64,000 nucleotides of DNA from Cristatella mucedo (GCA_009760855.2 WPIO01000144.1:62001-126000); one strand, 5' to 3'; shown: positions 36,210 to 47,749, counted from the first letter of the stretch. The notes: a model not told the origin generated them from the letters alone. Program-made: numbers and translations.

Positions 36210-39080
36210 GATCTCTTGTCACTTTACATTTGCTGCACAGAAAGTACAATCGAATGGTTAGTGGTAGTATGCTCGCTAAACAACAAGAATGACATGGTTA
36301 CGGGTGATATGCACAGGGTCAGTATGCAAGCCTAATTTGTGGCAGGATGCACAGTGTCATCATGCATAACCAGGTAAATTTCACTCAAAGGAACCCATTT
36401 AATGCTGTGATAAGCAAACGCGTTTTTATTTTTTTAAACGTGGTTAATTTATGAGATGTCGAGACGAAAACAGGCTCTGAGTTACAGGCTTTGGAAACAT
36501 ACGAACGAAAGGCTGGGTCTCCAAAGGATTTTAAGTTTGTCGGATGTATAGGAAAACAGTCAAGTTCCGAAAAGCAGGCGGTAAGATGCTTAGCCTGGAG
36601 TGGGAGTAAATCTTGTAGGTATGCTGAAGCCGCAAAAAAAGATGAAGCGACCTACAGGTGAGTGACAAAACTTTCAGACAAAAGTCGATGCATGGCTTGA
36701 CTGGGAGCCAGTGCAGGTTGGCACGAGGTGGTGCGATGTGGCAGCTGCTACTCTCACGACTGACAAGTCTAGCCGAAGGATTTTGCACCAGTTGTAGGAG
36801 CCTGAGGGCACAGGCCGGTAGACCAGCAAGCAGTTCGTTACAGCTGTCAAGACAGGATATTACAAATGCATGGAGCAGTTTAGATGTGGCACCCTATCCG
36901 AAAAGACCGAGTGTTAGCTATGTTATGTGGCAGGCGGACTTGACTGTGGGGCTGATGTGGAAGTCTAATAAAGGGTCTCTTTGGAACATGACACCTACAT
37001 TTCGTGCAGATTCAACCGAACATATACTGGCAAACCCGATATGAGTGCTAGCCTTTCCACTTTCTGAATCACACTTGATTTGCCCATAACTAGTAAGTTG
37101 GTTTTACTGCCATTCAGTTAAATAAAGTTTGCTACCATCCATGAACATATGTCATCAATACATGCAGTAACGGAGTTGTGAGTATTTGACATGCTGGAAG
37201 GCTGGTAGGGATCAACGCTAAGGTACACCTTGTTGCCATCTACATTGAAGTGAAAGCCTAGATTGTGCCTGGCAATCACATCGGCAAAATGGAAAGTATA
37301 AACCGTGAAAATAACTGAACGAAGTGCAGACCCCTGAGGTACCCCCAATTTCAGATGATCCTCGGATGATCTCTGTCCATTCACATCAATACTCCCGAGC
37401 ATATCCATTGCGATAAGACCTGAACCACTGTAGTGCAGTGCGAGCGATGCCCATGCGAGATGATTGACTTGCAAGAAAGACTTGGTTATCGACAGTATCG
37501 AAACATCAAGCAAAATAAGCAAGCAGACTCTATCTAAGTCTGCATTCCTAAGTAGGACATTATACACCCGAAGCAATGCTGACTCTGTGGAGTAATTAGC
37601 TTTAAAACCAGCCTTGAACGTACAACCGAGGTGTTAAGTTTCAATATAGGAATTCTGCTGATCTGCCACTCGTTCCAGCATCTTTGATACGAACGGTAGA
37701 AAGCAGACTAAGTGGAATTTGCTCAAATTTTCTTGATCTAGGGTTGCTTTCCCTATTAGTTAGTTGCCTGCTTACAGCTTTTTTGAAAGGCTCTGGGACA
37801 TGACCTGTGGCTAGTGACATATTTGTGAGGTCAGTTATGCATGGCAGTAGCAAGTCAATGCATCCTAGAAGCAGGGCACTGAGAATAAGGTCCAGAGGAC
37901 TATTTTTCTTCTTTGATTGTGATATCAACGTCCGCACTAATTCACGAGTGACCTTGAATGTAGACATTGAGGTGCCTTGTAGAATTGAGGGACGTGATTG
38001 CAGGGGTGGTGGTAGTGCTATCTTAGGGATGGATTCCCTGATCTTGTCTATCGTGTTTATAAAGAGGCTCAAGAAGCGATCAGCTTAGATCATCACTGCG
38101 ATCATTAGGTAGGGAGCTAACCTGGGAACAGTCAAGGAGATGGTTGATCGGGATTCAACAAAGTTTTTATGGAAGCAAGACTTGGTCTTTGCTAGGATCG
38201 ATTGATGCGATCTACTTTAGTCCTCTCATGCCCTGCTGATGGGTTGTCAGTACTCATTTTTTCTATGCCTTGTCAATCTTTTGCATTGTAGACCTAGCTG
38301 TTTTAATTTTTTTGGTAAAGCAAAGGCCGTCTGGACGAGGTGCATAGTGCCCTTAGTCAGACGTGCAAACTCATGGAGCATGTCAACTAGTGTCGTGTTA
38401 TAGCAATCTACCAATGAAGTGCCTAGAAAAAGATTGAGTTCTCTGCGGGCACTGCATCAAATCTATTAATAATATACTATCATTACCAATGATTGCAGGT
38501 CGGGAGGGGGAATGAGCTGCAGAGGCGAAACAGATATTCTTACACTAACAGCACTGATGTCAAGAGTCTTAATGTTTCTTGATTCAGTGGTTTGTTTTGA
38601 TGTGGAGGAGGACGGCACACATTGTAGACTGAATGAGATCTGATTGTAATAAGATAAACCAAATTTGGTAATAATTTGTGATGACAAGGTGCAGTTGTGT
38701 GAGAAACTTTGATCGAGTTTGTGACCCTTGATGGGAGTCGGGCTATGCACATGAGCCATATGAGACAATGAGTCAGTCCATGAACGAAGTTCGGTGCTGA
38801 AGGCGTCAGATAAGTTTTCAAAATGAACGTTGAAATCAGCTGTAATGAGGACAGATCGATTTCTGGCACACTGAATCGAAATGATATCAAAGGAATGTGA
38901 GATAAAGGACTCAGTACCTGGTGGGCGATATACTACTGCCACCATCGGTTGCTTGTTTTCGGTGAAATCAAGATAGTACATCCGAAAGATCGCTTCAAGG
39001 ATACTGCAAATGGCATGTAATTGACATGCGAGCATGTGATAATAGCGACTCCTTTTTTATCCATCTAGGGGTGTGAGAGA
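36210..39080 (-). pseudogene. Decayed, nearly full-length LINE-1
   Basis: Reading the minus strand from 39080: endonuclease (VAVVYRPPGTESF, then ITADFNVHFEN, then HSPTPIKGHKLD) at 39035-38466; RT N-terminal part (FINTIDKIRESIPKI, then MSLATGHVPEPFKKAV) at 38072-37641; RT core (KLGVPQGSALRSVIFTVYTF, then LGFHFNVDGNKVYLSVD) at 37576-37118; C-terminal domain (ANLHWLPVKPCIDF) at 36788-36531. The 3' UTR runs down to about 36210. The order is that of a CR1/L2-type ORF2. The catalytic YADD has become NVDG, GDFN has become ADFN, and frames are broken, so it is inactive. A short plus-strand LINE-1 tail (38405-38475) is inserted between endonuclease and RT. Confidence 0.85.
38405..38475 (+). mobile_element. 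LINE-1 3' tail nested in an antisense LINE-1
   Basis: AATGAAGTGCCTAGAAAAAG, TTGAGTTCTCTGCGGGCACT and GCATCAAATCTATTAATAATA form the family hairpin and tail on the plus strand, inside the minus-strand element 36210-39080. Confidence 0.7.
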
Positions 39081-40314
39081 CGGAAAATCCAGTATGGTGG
39101 CGTCTTTAGTTGTTTGGCAGTTTACTGATTGTATCCCACTTTCTGTTAAGGCGAGCAGGTCGAGGGCTCTTTGTAAACAAATTGGCTTATTAATAGGGGT
39201 TTATTGCACATTGAGCAGGGATTCCAAAGACCAGCATTAAGTTTGGCCTCCGGATTTATAACAGGTCTGATTATCACTAAGTTAGAGATTCACGGTAACG
39301 CTCGAGGGAGAATTCGCTGAGGTGTTCAAGACAGTGCTGGGACTACCAAACGAACTGGAACTCAGCTCTTACCAAACGAGTGGTGTTTCAGCTCCCAGCC
39401 TTGGCCTCCTTTCGGCTTGAGATAATTTTACGTTGCTAATAAATAATTCACTAATCTTAGCAACAGCAATAATATCTAGGAATGCATTTGAACTACGATA
39501 AAGAAGCGATCAAAGGTATGCACGATTATAATCAATATGCAGGTTACTATGTGCCGGCGTATCTAATGCGGCTGCCGGCGTGGCAGACCCAGATTGAGCC
39601 GTAAGCGTTTAGATGTCCATAGGCACATAATTTCTTACGGGCTGCGATCATGCAACAAACATGGTCTTAGGTGTATCGGTTTGCGTGTACGATGTTCCCA
39701 ACAAATTCAATTTTCAGAAGAGAATTCTGCAAGGGACAAGAAATGCTAGTAGTGCTTGGTGTCGGAAAATAGAGATTGGTATTAATTTTTGTCGTTATGC
39801 CCAACCGTCGATGATAAGTACTGATAGCTAATGATTTAAATGGTGATATGTGCATTAGCTGCATGATTACCAGGATCGTACTACTCACTCTTCAAATATC
39901 GTTTAGCTTTGCACCAAACCTGTACTTTAGGGGCAGCCATTTAACTTTTAAAGCTCTGCTTACTTTATACGTAACTCGGAGCTACATGGAAGTTGTGAGC
40001 ATGAGTGTGTCGTAATGATACAGGCACGGTCTTTGCCACTGAGCCTGGTACCCCATTCTCGGTAGAATACGTAATTATATATTGACACTTTTCCGGCTTG
40101 ACACTGATACTCCATGTGAATAAATGATAGCACTACCCCTTTTATCTACTAAATCAATTTTTTTAGACCTTATTACCAGGGAAAACCAAAGCTGGGTTGA
40201 GAAAATATATTTTTGATGAAGTCTCTAATCATTCTCTGACCTTACTTTCTTGGTACCAATCCAGTAGTTCCTAACACATCAAGCTTCATTCCCGAGGATG
40301 AACCATATATACTA
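39081..40314. other. Unassigned DNA
   Basis: The first few hundred bases (to about 39250) probably still belong to the 5' part of the minus-strand LINE. The rest shows no recognised feature. Confidence 0.35.
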
Positions 40315-41030
40315 TAATAATAATAATGTACTTGATGAAGCACCCTCAGAGAACTTGATCTCTCTCTAGACGCTTTACATTTGCTGCAAAGGTAAATGCA
40401 ATTAAATGGTGAGTAAAATCAAGCTTGATAAACAAACAAAATGAATAACATCGTTAGGGGTGACATGCACAGGGTCAGCATGCAAATGTGGTTAGTGGCA
40501 GCATGCACAGTGTCAGCACGCATAAGCACATGAAGGACGAATAACAGGGATTTTCAAATGATATCATGTCAGGGGATGTTCTGACGCAGGTCGGGAGTGC
40601 GTTCCACGCTTTCTGAGCATACGAACTAAATGCACGGTCTTCAAAGTATTTGAGGTTTGTATAGGGTATTTGTAGACTGTTGGATTCCGAAAAGTGGGTG
40701 GTACGATGCTTGGCCTGATGGGGGAGTATATCGGAGAGATAGGCTGGAGCCAAAGAATGAAGTGACCTAAAAGTGAGCGACAAAACCTTGAAGACAATCA
40801 GTTGCTTGACTAGTAGCCAGTGCAGGTCGGCGAGAAAGGGAGTAATGTGGCAACTGCAACGCTCACGGCAGACAAGCCTAGCTGTGGAGTTTGGCACCAG
40901 CTGCAATCGCCTGATCGCACATGCTGGTAGGCCAGTGAGAAGTGAGTTGCAGAAGTCGAGACGGGATGTCACGAATGCATGAACCAACTTGGACGTGGTA
41001 TCCTTATCTAAACGAGCCCGAATTTTAGCC
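40315..41030 (-). mobile_element. LINE-1 3' copy, well preserved
   Basis: (AAT)n tail and hairpin at 40315-40385. The minus frame 40987-40475 is open for 170 codons with VHAFVTSRLDFCNSLLTGLP, NSTARLVCRERCSCHITPFL, DLHWLLVKQLIVFKVLSLTF and SYAQKAWNALPTCVRTSPD. A 5'-truncated copy that retains the C-terminal domain only. It lies directly upstream of the predicted first exon of the IAP gene. Confidence 0.9.
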
Positions 41031-41207
41031 CACTGACGACCAGGTGTTCATAAATTTAAATCAGGTGACTTCGAGATACCAGTTGGCAAGGAGCAGCTGG
41101 CTTACGGTGGTTGCGAACTCAACACATGATCTCCAATCGGCTTATGGTTATTTATATGAAGAACTAAAAGCAGGTGAGACAGAGCAATAGATACTGAAAC
41201 AGAAGCC

Positions 41208-41258
41208 ATGGGGGTATTTAAGATTGATCAGTACAAGGTTAAGGAAACGGACATCAAA
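41208..41258 (+). CDS. IAP exon 1 (candidate start)
   Basis: The ATG at 41208 sits in a near-ideal Kozak context (GAAGCCATGG). The exon reads MGVFKIDQYKVKETDIK and ends in phase 0 at AAA|GTAAGTG. Joined to the exon at 42456 (phase 0), it gives a continuous IAP frame whose total length is exactly 1185 nt including the stop. Support comes from the start context, donor strength and phase. No homology is recognisable in these 17 residues, so another first exon remains possible. Confidence 0.45.
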
Positions 41259-42455
41259 GTAAGTGAAACTGACTACTTAATGTATCGATTGCTTTCGTAC
41301 CTGTGCACCTGCAATACTCCTGAGACTATAGCGATAAATAGTCTGGATGTAGGTAATTAATATTGGCATATGGTTAGCTTGTTAAGAGATGACACTCGTA
41401 AGACTTACAAATTGCCTTGTCACAAATATTTGTAGGTCCCGTTACTGTTAAACTTCTTATTTTCCATTTATATAACTTCTTAATACTGCTAAAATATGGC
41501 AGATGGACAGTACATGGAGCCTTCAAAATATTTAAGTGGATGCTGCCACCCTTATCAAATATTAGAAACGTCCACTTTACTTTGGAAAGTGGGCCTGCAT
41601 GACGTAGTTAGTGAGCATGCCAAGCATAGAGCATATTGACTAGACAGTAAGCTTTCCCCTGCATCATCAAGAGCAGAGTGTAGGCATGCAGGCTCATTGC
41701 TTACTAGAGGCAAGTGTATCATTAGGTCAATCACTCTTATTCTGCTGCTGCTTTTCAATGGGCTAACTCAGCTCGTGTAAGCGGAAGCACTTGAAGGCCA
41801 GCTATCAGGCTGGACAAGTTCCAGCTGTTGGAATACCATTGCGACTGTTTAAACTACCCTTATAACTCTGAATACCTTTTCTTTTTTAAATATAAACTAT
41901 GATAGTACAAGTTTCAGCTACTTGTACAACTTAAAAAAATATATCCTACTGTTGACACTTATCTTTGCTGCACCGTCATATTATTACAATATTAAACCAA
42001 GAGTAAACATTAAGTCAGTAACGAATTATCCAACAGACTGGCTAAAACAAGAACTAACAGTGAAGCCTGCCTGACGGATCTCGACATTTTTCACCGTTGC
42101 ATGTGCTCTGTATGTACGATGCCATCTCTGGCTCGAAAGCCGTGCCATCCCTGATCCTGAATATTTGTATTCGAAGGTAGCACCCGAGACCTTAGTGGTG
42201 TGGTAATAAGACTTTGGTAGGACAGGCTACCGCCGGCTAATATTGTACAATTACTCATTCAAATTGTCTTAATAAACCATTTTAAGTAAGTTTTGACTTT
42301 GCTTATTGTATAGATCCATTTAAATGCTCTGAGAATGGAATGGATTATGAGCTGGATAGCTACTTCGGTCACAAAAATTTCCAACTGCCACAGTTTCTGC
42401 TGACAGATTTCTCAGAGATACATGGCTCTGCAATTGCTGTGTATATGCAGCATAG

Positions 42456-42621
42456 CACCAACTCTACAAGTGTTTTGTTCGTAATCTCATGGTTCTTCCA
42501 CCCGAAGAACGGAAGCTGCTCATGCTAAGTGAGGCAGAACGATTGAGGACCTTCGGCTTGTGGCCCATTTGCGAGAATGTGCTTCCCGAGGAGCTAGCTG
42601 CAGCTGGATTTTATTACACAG
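42456..42621 (+). CDS. IAP exon 2: BIR, first half (variant A)
   Basis: Inhibitor-of-apoptosis proteins use BIR domains to bind caspases or IAP-binding motifs. This exon (acceptor after ATAG, phase 0 in, phase 1 out) reads HQLYKCFVRNLMVLPP, then SEAERLRTFGLWP and LPEELAAAGFYYTG. It contains the BIR hallmarks: Arg of RLRTF, the WP pair, and the LAxAGFYYTG helix-strand preceding the zinc site. The last base joins GA of the exon at 45211 to complete [13 protein letters not shown]. The donor is GC (ACAG|GCAAGA); no suitable GT lies nearby and reading on hits a stop within four codons. The precise acceptor is the least certain point, because a stop at 42453-42455 limits the frame upstream. Confidence 0.8.
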
Positions 42622-44054
42622 GCAAGACCATCTAACGACTACGTTTTCGTCTCGTTGCAAATTTCTTTGTGCTGCGTTAAAATGATCTGTACTAGCCACG
42701 TGCAGTGCGGTAACTACTGGTAGACGAATGAATTCATCTATAAGTATAACTTGTTAGAATTGATATTCTCTTCTTCTGGAGGCTGTAAACGGATCGAGGC
42801 AGTAGAAATGTCGATATAGCTGCTTAATATGGACAAGCCGTGAGTTAAACTCACCCTGAAATAGTCTATAATTTTATTAAACAACATCATGCTAAGGACT
42901 TATATAATATGGTACTTACTGGGAATGAGCACCAGTTATTAATCGATGGCAAGCTAACGTTAGTGGCTGTTCATGTATTGCCCTGCGATGAAATAGCGAC
43001 ACAAACAATCTGGTGGGACAGAGCTTGGGCTTGTTTAGTGTCAAGTCATACAGGTTAGATCAGAATAATTGAATCCGTTATTCTATTGAAAGCCATTGAG
43101 TAATCGTTGCATGTTACTTTATTCTCAAGCGACTAAACCGCAGAAATGAACCTATCTGGTAACCTATTTAGGGGCAGAGTGCCATGGCTACTTTGTATTA
43201 TGTCACAGCCCGCCCAGACATTATGTAATGCTCGGACCTATCCCCAGGTCCTAGTAGTTGGTGCATATCTTTAATACATATAAGTAGCCGATACTTGGGA
43301 GTTTATACAATGCAGTCAGTGAACCATGTGCCGGGCTTTGTTCTTAGACCTTGACACTAACCCACCAAGCAGCTGTTGCTGCTTCCATCGGCTTTCGGCT
43401 GGCAGCTAGCATCGCTTTACTCCTTAGTCGCTCGCTGGTTTTCAGCAAAGCCCTCAACATATGAGCCAGGCTGATGATGAAAAATCAAAGGTGGGAAAGT
43501 CTTGAAAGCATGTTTTTTTTACTCCTTTGCATCATCGGAATCACCGATGATGCTGTTTGCACATCTTGCGTCTTATTTTCAGATTCAAAATTCTGCACCA
43601 TCTACGAGCTTCAGTGACACTGTGTCACCGAAAGTCAATTTATTTTTAGATGTTTCGAGCTTCAGACAAATGGGGGAAATAAGCCGACTACTGCTATTGG
43701 TCGTATTGTAGAGTGAGCCCAACGATCAAGAGGTGCATGATTTAGTCGCTTCGGCAAACTTGTAATCTGGTTGTCGGTGGAAATAATGTGTGTGTGCATG
43801 TGCACGGCTTGTGCAGAGCAGATGGCAGCTCCTTCCCGGCCGACTTGCATTTCTTGCTCGGAGCCTAGCATCAACGTATTCACCATAAGCTGCTTTGCGG
43901 CTTTGAGTTTAACAGCTCTTTTTTGGCAGGTGTAAATGATCGTGTTCAAACTGGAAAGTTCTATTAAGAGTTCGGTTAGTCTGCCACTTCTCGTCCCGGC
44001 GTCTTACATAGGAACGGCAGGAGAGAGAGAGGCGACGGGGCGGAAGCTGCTCAG

Positions 44055-44184
44055 ATCTCCAGTTTGGTCTTGGACCTCAAACTCCGGTTCGTGGAGGTGC
44101 ACCGCCTTCGGACGCTCAGCTCGTGGCCCACGTGGACACTTCAGTCACCAGAAAACTTGGCAAAAGCTGGCTTTTTCTATGCTA
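44055..44184 (+). CDS. IAP alternative exon 2: BIR, first half (variant B)
   Basis: A second copy of the BIR N-terminal half lies between variant A and the zinc-site exon. From the acceptor gctgctcag it reads ISSLVLDLKLRFVEVH, then RLRTLSSWPTWTLQSPE and NLAKAGFFYA, ending CTA|GTACGT. Phase is 0 in and 1 out, the same as variant A, so either exon alone keeps the IAP frame while inclusion of both would break it. Compared with A, RLRTF is RLRTL and the loop after WP is different. It may be a mutually exclusive alternative exon, or a duplicated exon no longer used; the open frame and splice sites favour the former. Confidence 0.55.
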
Positions 44185-44749
44185 GTACGTTGCCCTCGAC
44201 AGCTGGGAGTTGCGAGGACCTCGTCAGTGCCAGAAATTTTTTCGACTGGCATTTTTTTACCACTGGCCAACATTGTGCTGAATAAGAAAATGTAAAACGT
44301 CTACCATTTTCTGGGCAAAATGAATTTATTGAATTATTAGTCTTGGAAAATATCGTATGAAACTTCCGATATTTTTAGCGTCAAAATTGGAAGAGCAGTG
44401 CTCGCATACAGTCGTGAGCCGAGTAATGGTTTGGATTCCAGTGGATTTACCTCACACAATTTCGGAGAAAAATGGTGTTGGCTGAATAATAAACTCAGAA
44501 TGTGCTTCCATGCCTACAGTAGGCTATGCTAAGTCGTGTGGTTTTACAGCCCGAGATCCTGTAAATCTAATGAAAACATTGCATTGCTGCTTGCTTTCCT
44601 CTAGTAGTAACTGCTTTGTAACACCAAATTTGGAAAAACTAAGCGATTCAGTTACGAAGTATGTTTCCAAAAATAAATTGACTTGTCTTGTATCGTGTTT
44701 GTCTATCCATCGGAGGCAAGCTTGTTGCAAAAAAGTGGCCAATCGCAGC

Positions 44750-44960
44750 GTGCTGACACTGTGCATGCTGCCACTAACCACATTTGCATGCTGACCCTGT
44801 GCATGTCACCCCTAACCATATTATTCATTTTTTTTTTCAAGCATGGTTTTACTTACTATTCTATTGCATATCACTTTGCAGCAAATATAAAGCGCCTAGA
44901 AAGAGATTAAGTTCTCTGAGGGCGCTTTATCAAGTGCAATATTATTATTATTATTATTAC
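44750..44960 (+). mobile_element. LINE-1 3' UTR and tail
   Basis: The words GCTGACACTGTGCATGCTGC, CTTTGCAGCAAATATAAAGC, the hairpin halves GCGCCTAGAAAGAG and CTCTGAGGGCGCTTTATC, and a perfect (ATT)n tail mark the 3' end of the family. Lies in an IAP intron. The hairpin is one of the cleanest in the window. Confidence 0.88.
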
Positions 44961-45210
44961 TGATGGTCAATTTTTTTGGATGAGCTTTTGCTTTCCCTGA
45001 TGTATCCTATTTTGGTAAACTATGTAAATTGCGTCATGCATGCCCACTAATTGATGTGAGCCACTAGCAGTATGACACTGTTTAAAAATTAGTGTGCTTT
45101 GCTGATTACTTGAAACTGGGGCCTATGAGTCTTCCAGCTTGGCCTTGCATGGCCAGTTTTCAAAGCTTGATTATGCCTATGAGCTTCTTATTTTGAGCTA
45201 TTCCTTGTAG

Positions 45211-45298
45211 GATTCGGAGACAACGTTAAATGCATCTATTGTGATGGAGGCCTTCGAAACTGGGAAATTACTGACATCCCCTGGGAAGAGCACGCAAG
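45211..45298 (+). CDS. IAP exon 3: BIR zinc site, part 1
   Basis: The 88-nt exon (acceptor ctattccttgtag; donor AG|GTATTA) reads [18 protein letters not shown], then [11 protein letters not shown]. It supplies Cys-x2-Cys and the His of the BIR CCHC zinc site (C80, C83 and H100 in the assembled protein) and the GGLRNWE...DxPWEEHAR signature. Spacing Cys-16-His is exactly that of the family. It can follow either first-half exon in phase 1. Confidence 0.93.
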
Positions 45299-45417
45299 GT
45301 ATTATGTCAGACGCCTTACTAGCGCTGGTTGACAGCTTCTTCTTAACGTTAGCACTCAATCATGTCCCACCGGTCTGTCTGCCTCTGGTCATAACTTCTT
45401 GGTTTGATGCTCTGAAG

Positions 45418-45523
45418 GTGGTTCCAAAAGTGCAAATACTTGCTTGATGTGAAAGGTCAGCCTTACGTGGATGAAGTTCGGCACAAGTACGAGTCTGGAT
45501 GCGAAATAGAATATGTCCCTCGG
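45418..45523 (+). CDS. IAP exon 4: BIR zinc site, part 2
   Basis: Only 119 bases of intron separate it from exon 3. The split Arg codon is completed by its first base, then WFQKCKYLLDVKGQPYVDEV. The Cys of WFQKC (C107) is the fourth zinc ligand, at the canonical His-6-Cys spacing, and LLDVKGQPYVDEV is the usual BIR C-terminal helix. It ends in phase 0 at CGG|GTGAGC. Confidence 0.93.
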
Positions 45524-45999
45524 GTGAGCAAGCGATGCTGTTATATCTGTGTGAGGTTTCTATCCTTGGTATATTGCTGGCATTGCACCAGAATCCCCCC
45601 CCCCGACATTGTATTGGTAGTGTCACTGCATTAAAAGTGTGCAGACGATAATTGCACCGATGTCTAGTGGTAGGCGACCGGTTTGGTAAGGCTCCAAAAA
45701 GGCCTCCACCTGTTTCCTGTGACAGTAAATGTTCTAGTTGGTCGTATACCACTATCACTGAGCATCGTTTTGACATATTGGTGTTTGACATATTGGTGTG
45801 CCGGAGTAAATGGTATGGTAGTGGATGCCCTGATCAGAGAGGATTTGACCGTCCTTATCCTGCTCCATCTCAAAGAAGTATAAATTATCACTACTAGGTT
45901 CCTATCAATGTGTTTACTGTGGACAGGCTGCCTACTATGAAGCTGGTCTCCGAAGAATGCAATGAAGTCCAGATTTTACAATGATGACGATAAGTTTGC

Positions 46000-46001
<2 letters not shown>

Positions 46002-46058
<57 letters not shown>
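46002..46058. repeat. (CA)n microsatellite
   Basis: About 28 CA units in an IAP intron; the His/Thr open frame over it is an artefact. Confidence 0.97.
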
Positions 46059-46063
<5 letters not shown>

Positions 46064-46496
46064 AACAAACAAACATACTCACTCATGCACACAAGCTCTA
46101 CTTGAGTTGTTAGCGTTAATGGGCTATATTTATAGTAGCAATTGTGTTTGTATCTATCTCGAGCCTTTCCCCGTTGAAGCTGACCTAGTAGGTTTATACT
46201 GTGGCCGAGCGGCCTGCCAATTTATTTTGACTATGTTTTACCATGCAAAGTCTAAGGCATTAGCATCTTCTTTGCTGCTATTCGTTTCCCTAATTGCTCT
46301 GCTATCACTATATTAATGAGACTTTAAATTAGCTTAACTTAACTTCAACTGTCGCAGAAGCCATTTTTTGAGAGCTGCTTGCTATTGATGCCTTGTTGTG
46401 GTAATCAAGTGTCGCTCGCCTACCTTTTTAATTGCTGCTTTTATGATACTCGTGATATTTAATCCGTTGTCACCAGTGTTCATTGCTCGTTGTCAG

Positions 46497-46782
46497 CCTG
46501 TGCCCGGTGGGGCTAGTGCCAGCAGCACAGTTGAAAGCCCATCGGAGGCGAGCCTCGGATATCAGAGAGTGAGTCTCGGATACCCTAGAGTGAGCGGTCA
46601 GCACCTCGGCAGTTGGCTCCAGCATCCGTCGGTGCAGCTTGTTCGAAGCCTTGGCTACGGAGCCGATCAAGTTGAGTCCGCTCTCAAACGATTCTTTCCT
46701 CAGTCGCCCACCGTTGCGATGCCCAAAGGTGCCGAGCTTCTCGAAGCAGTACTTCAAATGGAAGATGATATGCTATACGGAG
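46497..46782 (+). CDS. IAP exon 5: UBA domain
   Basis: The exon (acceptor gttgtcag; phase 0 in, phase 1 out at GGAG|GTGTGC) begins with a Ser/Gly-rich spacer containing two near-repeats, SLGYQRV and SLGYPRV. It then encodes HPSVQLVRSLGYGADQVESA, ALKRFF and AELLEAVLQMEDDM (about residues 178-229 of the assembled protein). This matches the ubiquitin-associated domain found between BIR and RING in XIAP/cIAP-type proteins: a V..M/LGY start, a V..AL helix and an LL.A.L..ED ending. UBA binds polyubiquitin. The frame stays open to a stop at 46905, so retention of the intron start would yield a RING-less protein. Confidence 0.85.
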
Positions 46783-47749
46783 GTGTGCTGCAGCGCATTC
46801 TACGTCAGGCTTTGCAATCAGTTAGTCAGCAATCGTGCTTGGCAATCGCCATGCAATCAGCTGCAAGCCTCAAGGGCAGCGGAATGCTGCTTGTGTCTCT
46901 CTAATCCTCTCGTTGTATAGAATGTGAACTGCACACCCATTGCAAGCCTTGTGTGCTTGTAGGACAAGACTCGTTCGTAGTTAGTAGATGAGCATTTTTC
47001 CAGTAGACTGCAATGCTCGTATTCAATCGTTCTTGACTTTGCATAGGATGGAGAGCATTCGTCCTGGTTTTCCGTGGCTGGGACCTTTGACCTTGCTGCA
47101 TGCAAGCTTCCTCTTGCTCTACCGACTGGGTCAGTGGCACAGGGCTTACAGTTGAAGCTCGACGTCACTTATTCGAGTCTTGCAGCCAGGCAGCTTCTGT
47201 ATAGGCTGTTGAGGGGAGTAACAGTTGTTGTCTCTTATTTAGATATTTGCAAGTGTGAGCTGAATCAGCTGACTTGACGTCTTCTAGAGTAGTCACTTAG
47301 TGTATTTTGCCAAGCTGCATTTGTAAGCAGTCTATTGTGTCGCGGCGACGACAATCACATTATAAGCATTTGATCTCCATTTAAAATGGTTTGTTAATGT
47401 TGATATTCAATTTAAAATGTTTTGCTAATGTTAAAAGCATGCCCTCTCACCATAACCTGGGTGGCCTAAGAGGTCAGATTGTGACTCGCTCGACTCATTT
47501 TGCTGCTGTAATGACCGGTGGGTGATACGGGCATTACAGATGCTATTAGTCACTATGCCGTTGTGGGTAAAGAAAACGCCACTTGGTTGCCAGATAGTCA
47601 GTAATAAGCGGCAATTGTTTGGCTTACTGATATATTAATTATGTTTTAATGGCTGGAGACAGAAAATGTTCTCCGAGCAATGATGTAAAGCTGCAGAAGA
47701 AACATGGTATTAGAGCCTAAAATACATTAGAGTTGTGCATGCACATTAA

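Noticed and set aside
44524..44781. 85-codon minus-strand frame
   Set aside because: Overlaps the LINE-1 3' end and has no motif.
45360..45791. 143-codon minus-strand frame
   Set aside because: Antisense shadow of IAP exon 4 and flanking intron.
45981..46316. 111-codon plus-strand open frame
   Set aside because: Starts in the (CA)n microsatellite and lies in an IAP intron; no domain.
46783..46904. Coding extension of the UBA exon
   Set aside because: The donor at 46783 gives the phase needed for the Ala-rich exon; the extension has no domain and probably is intron.
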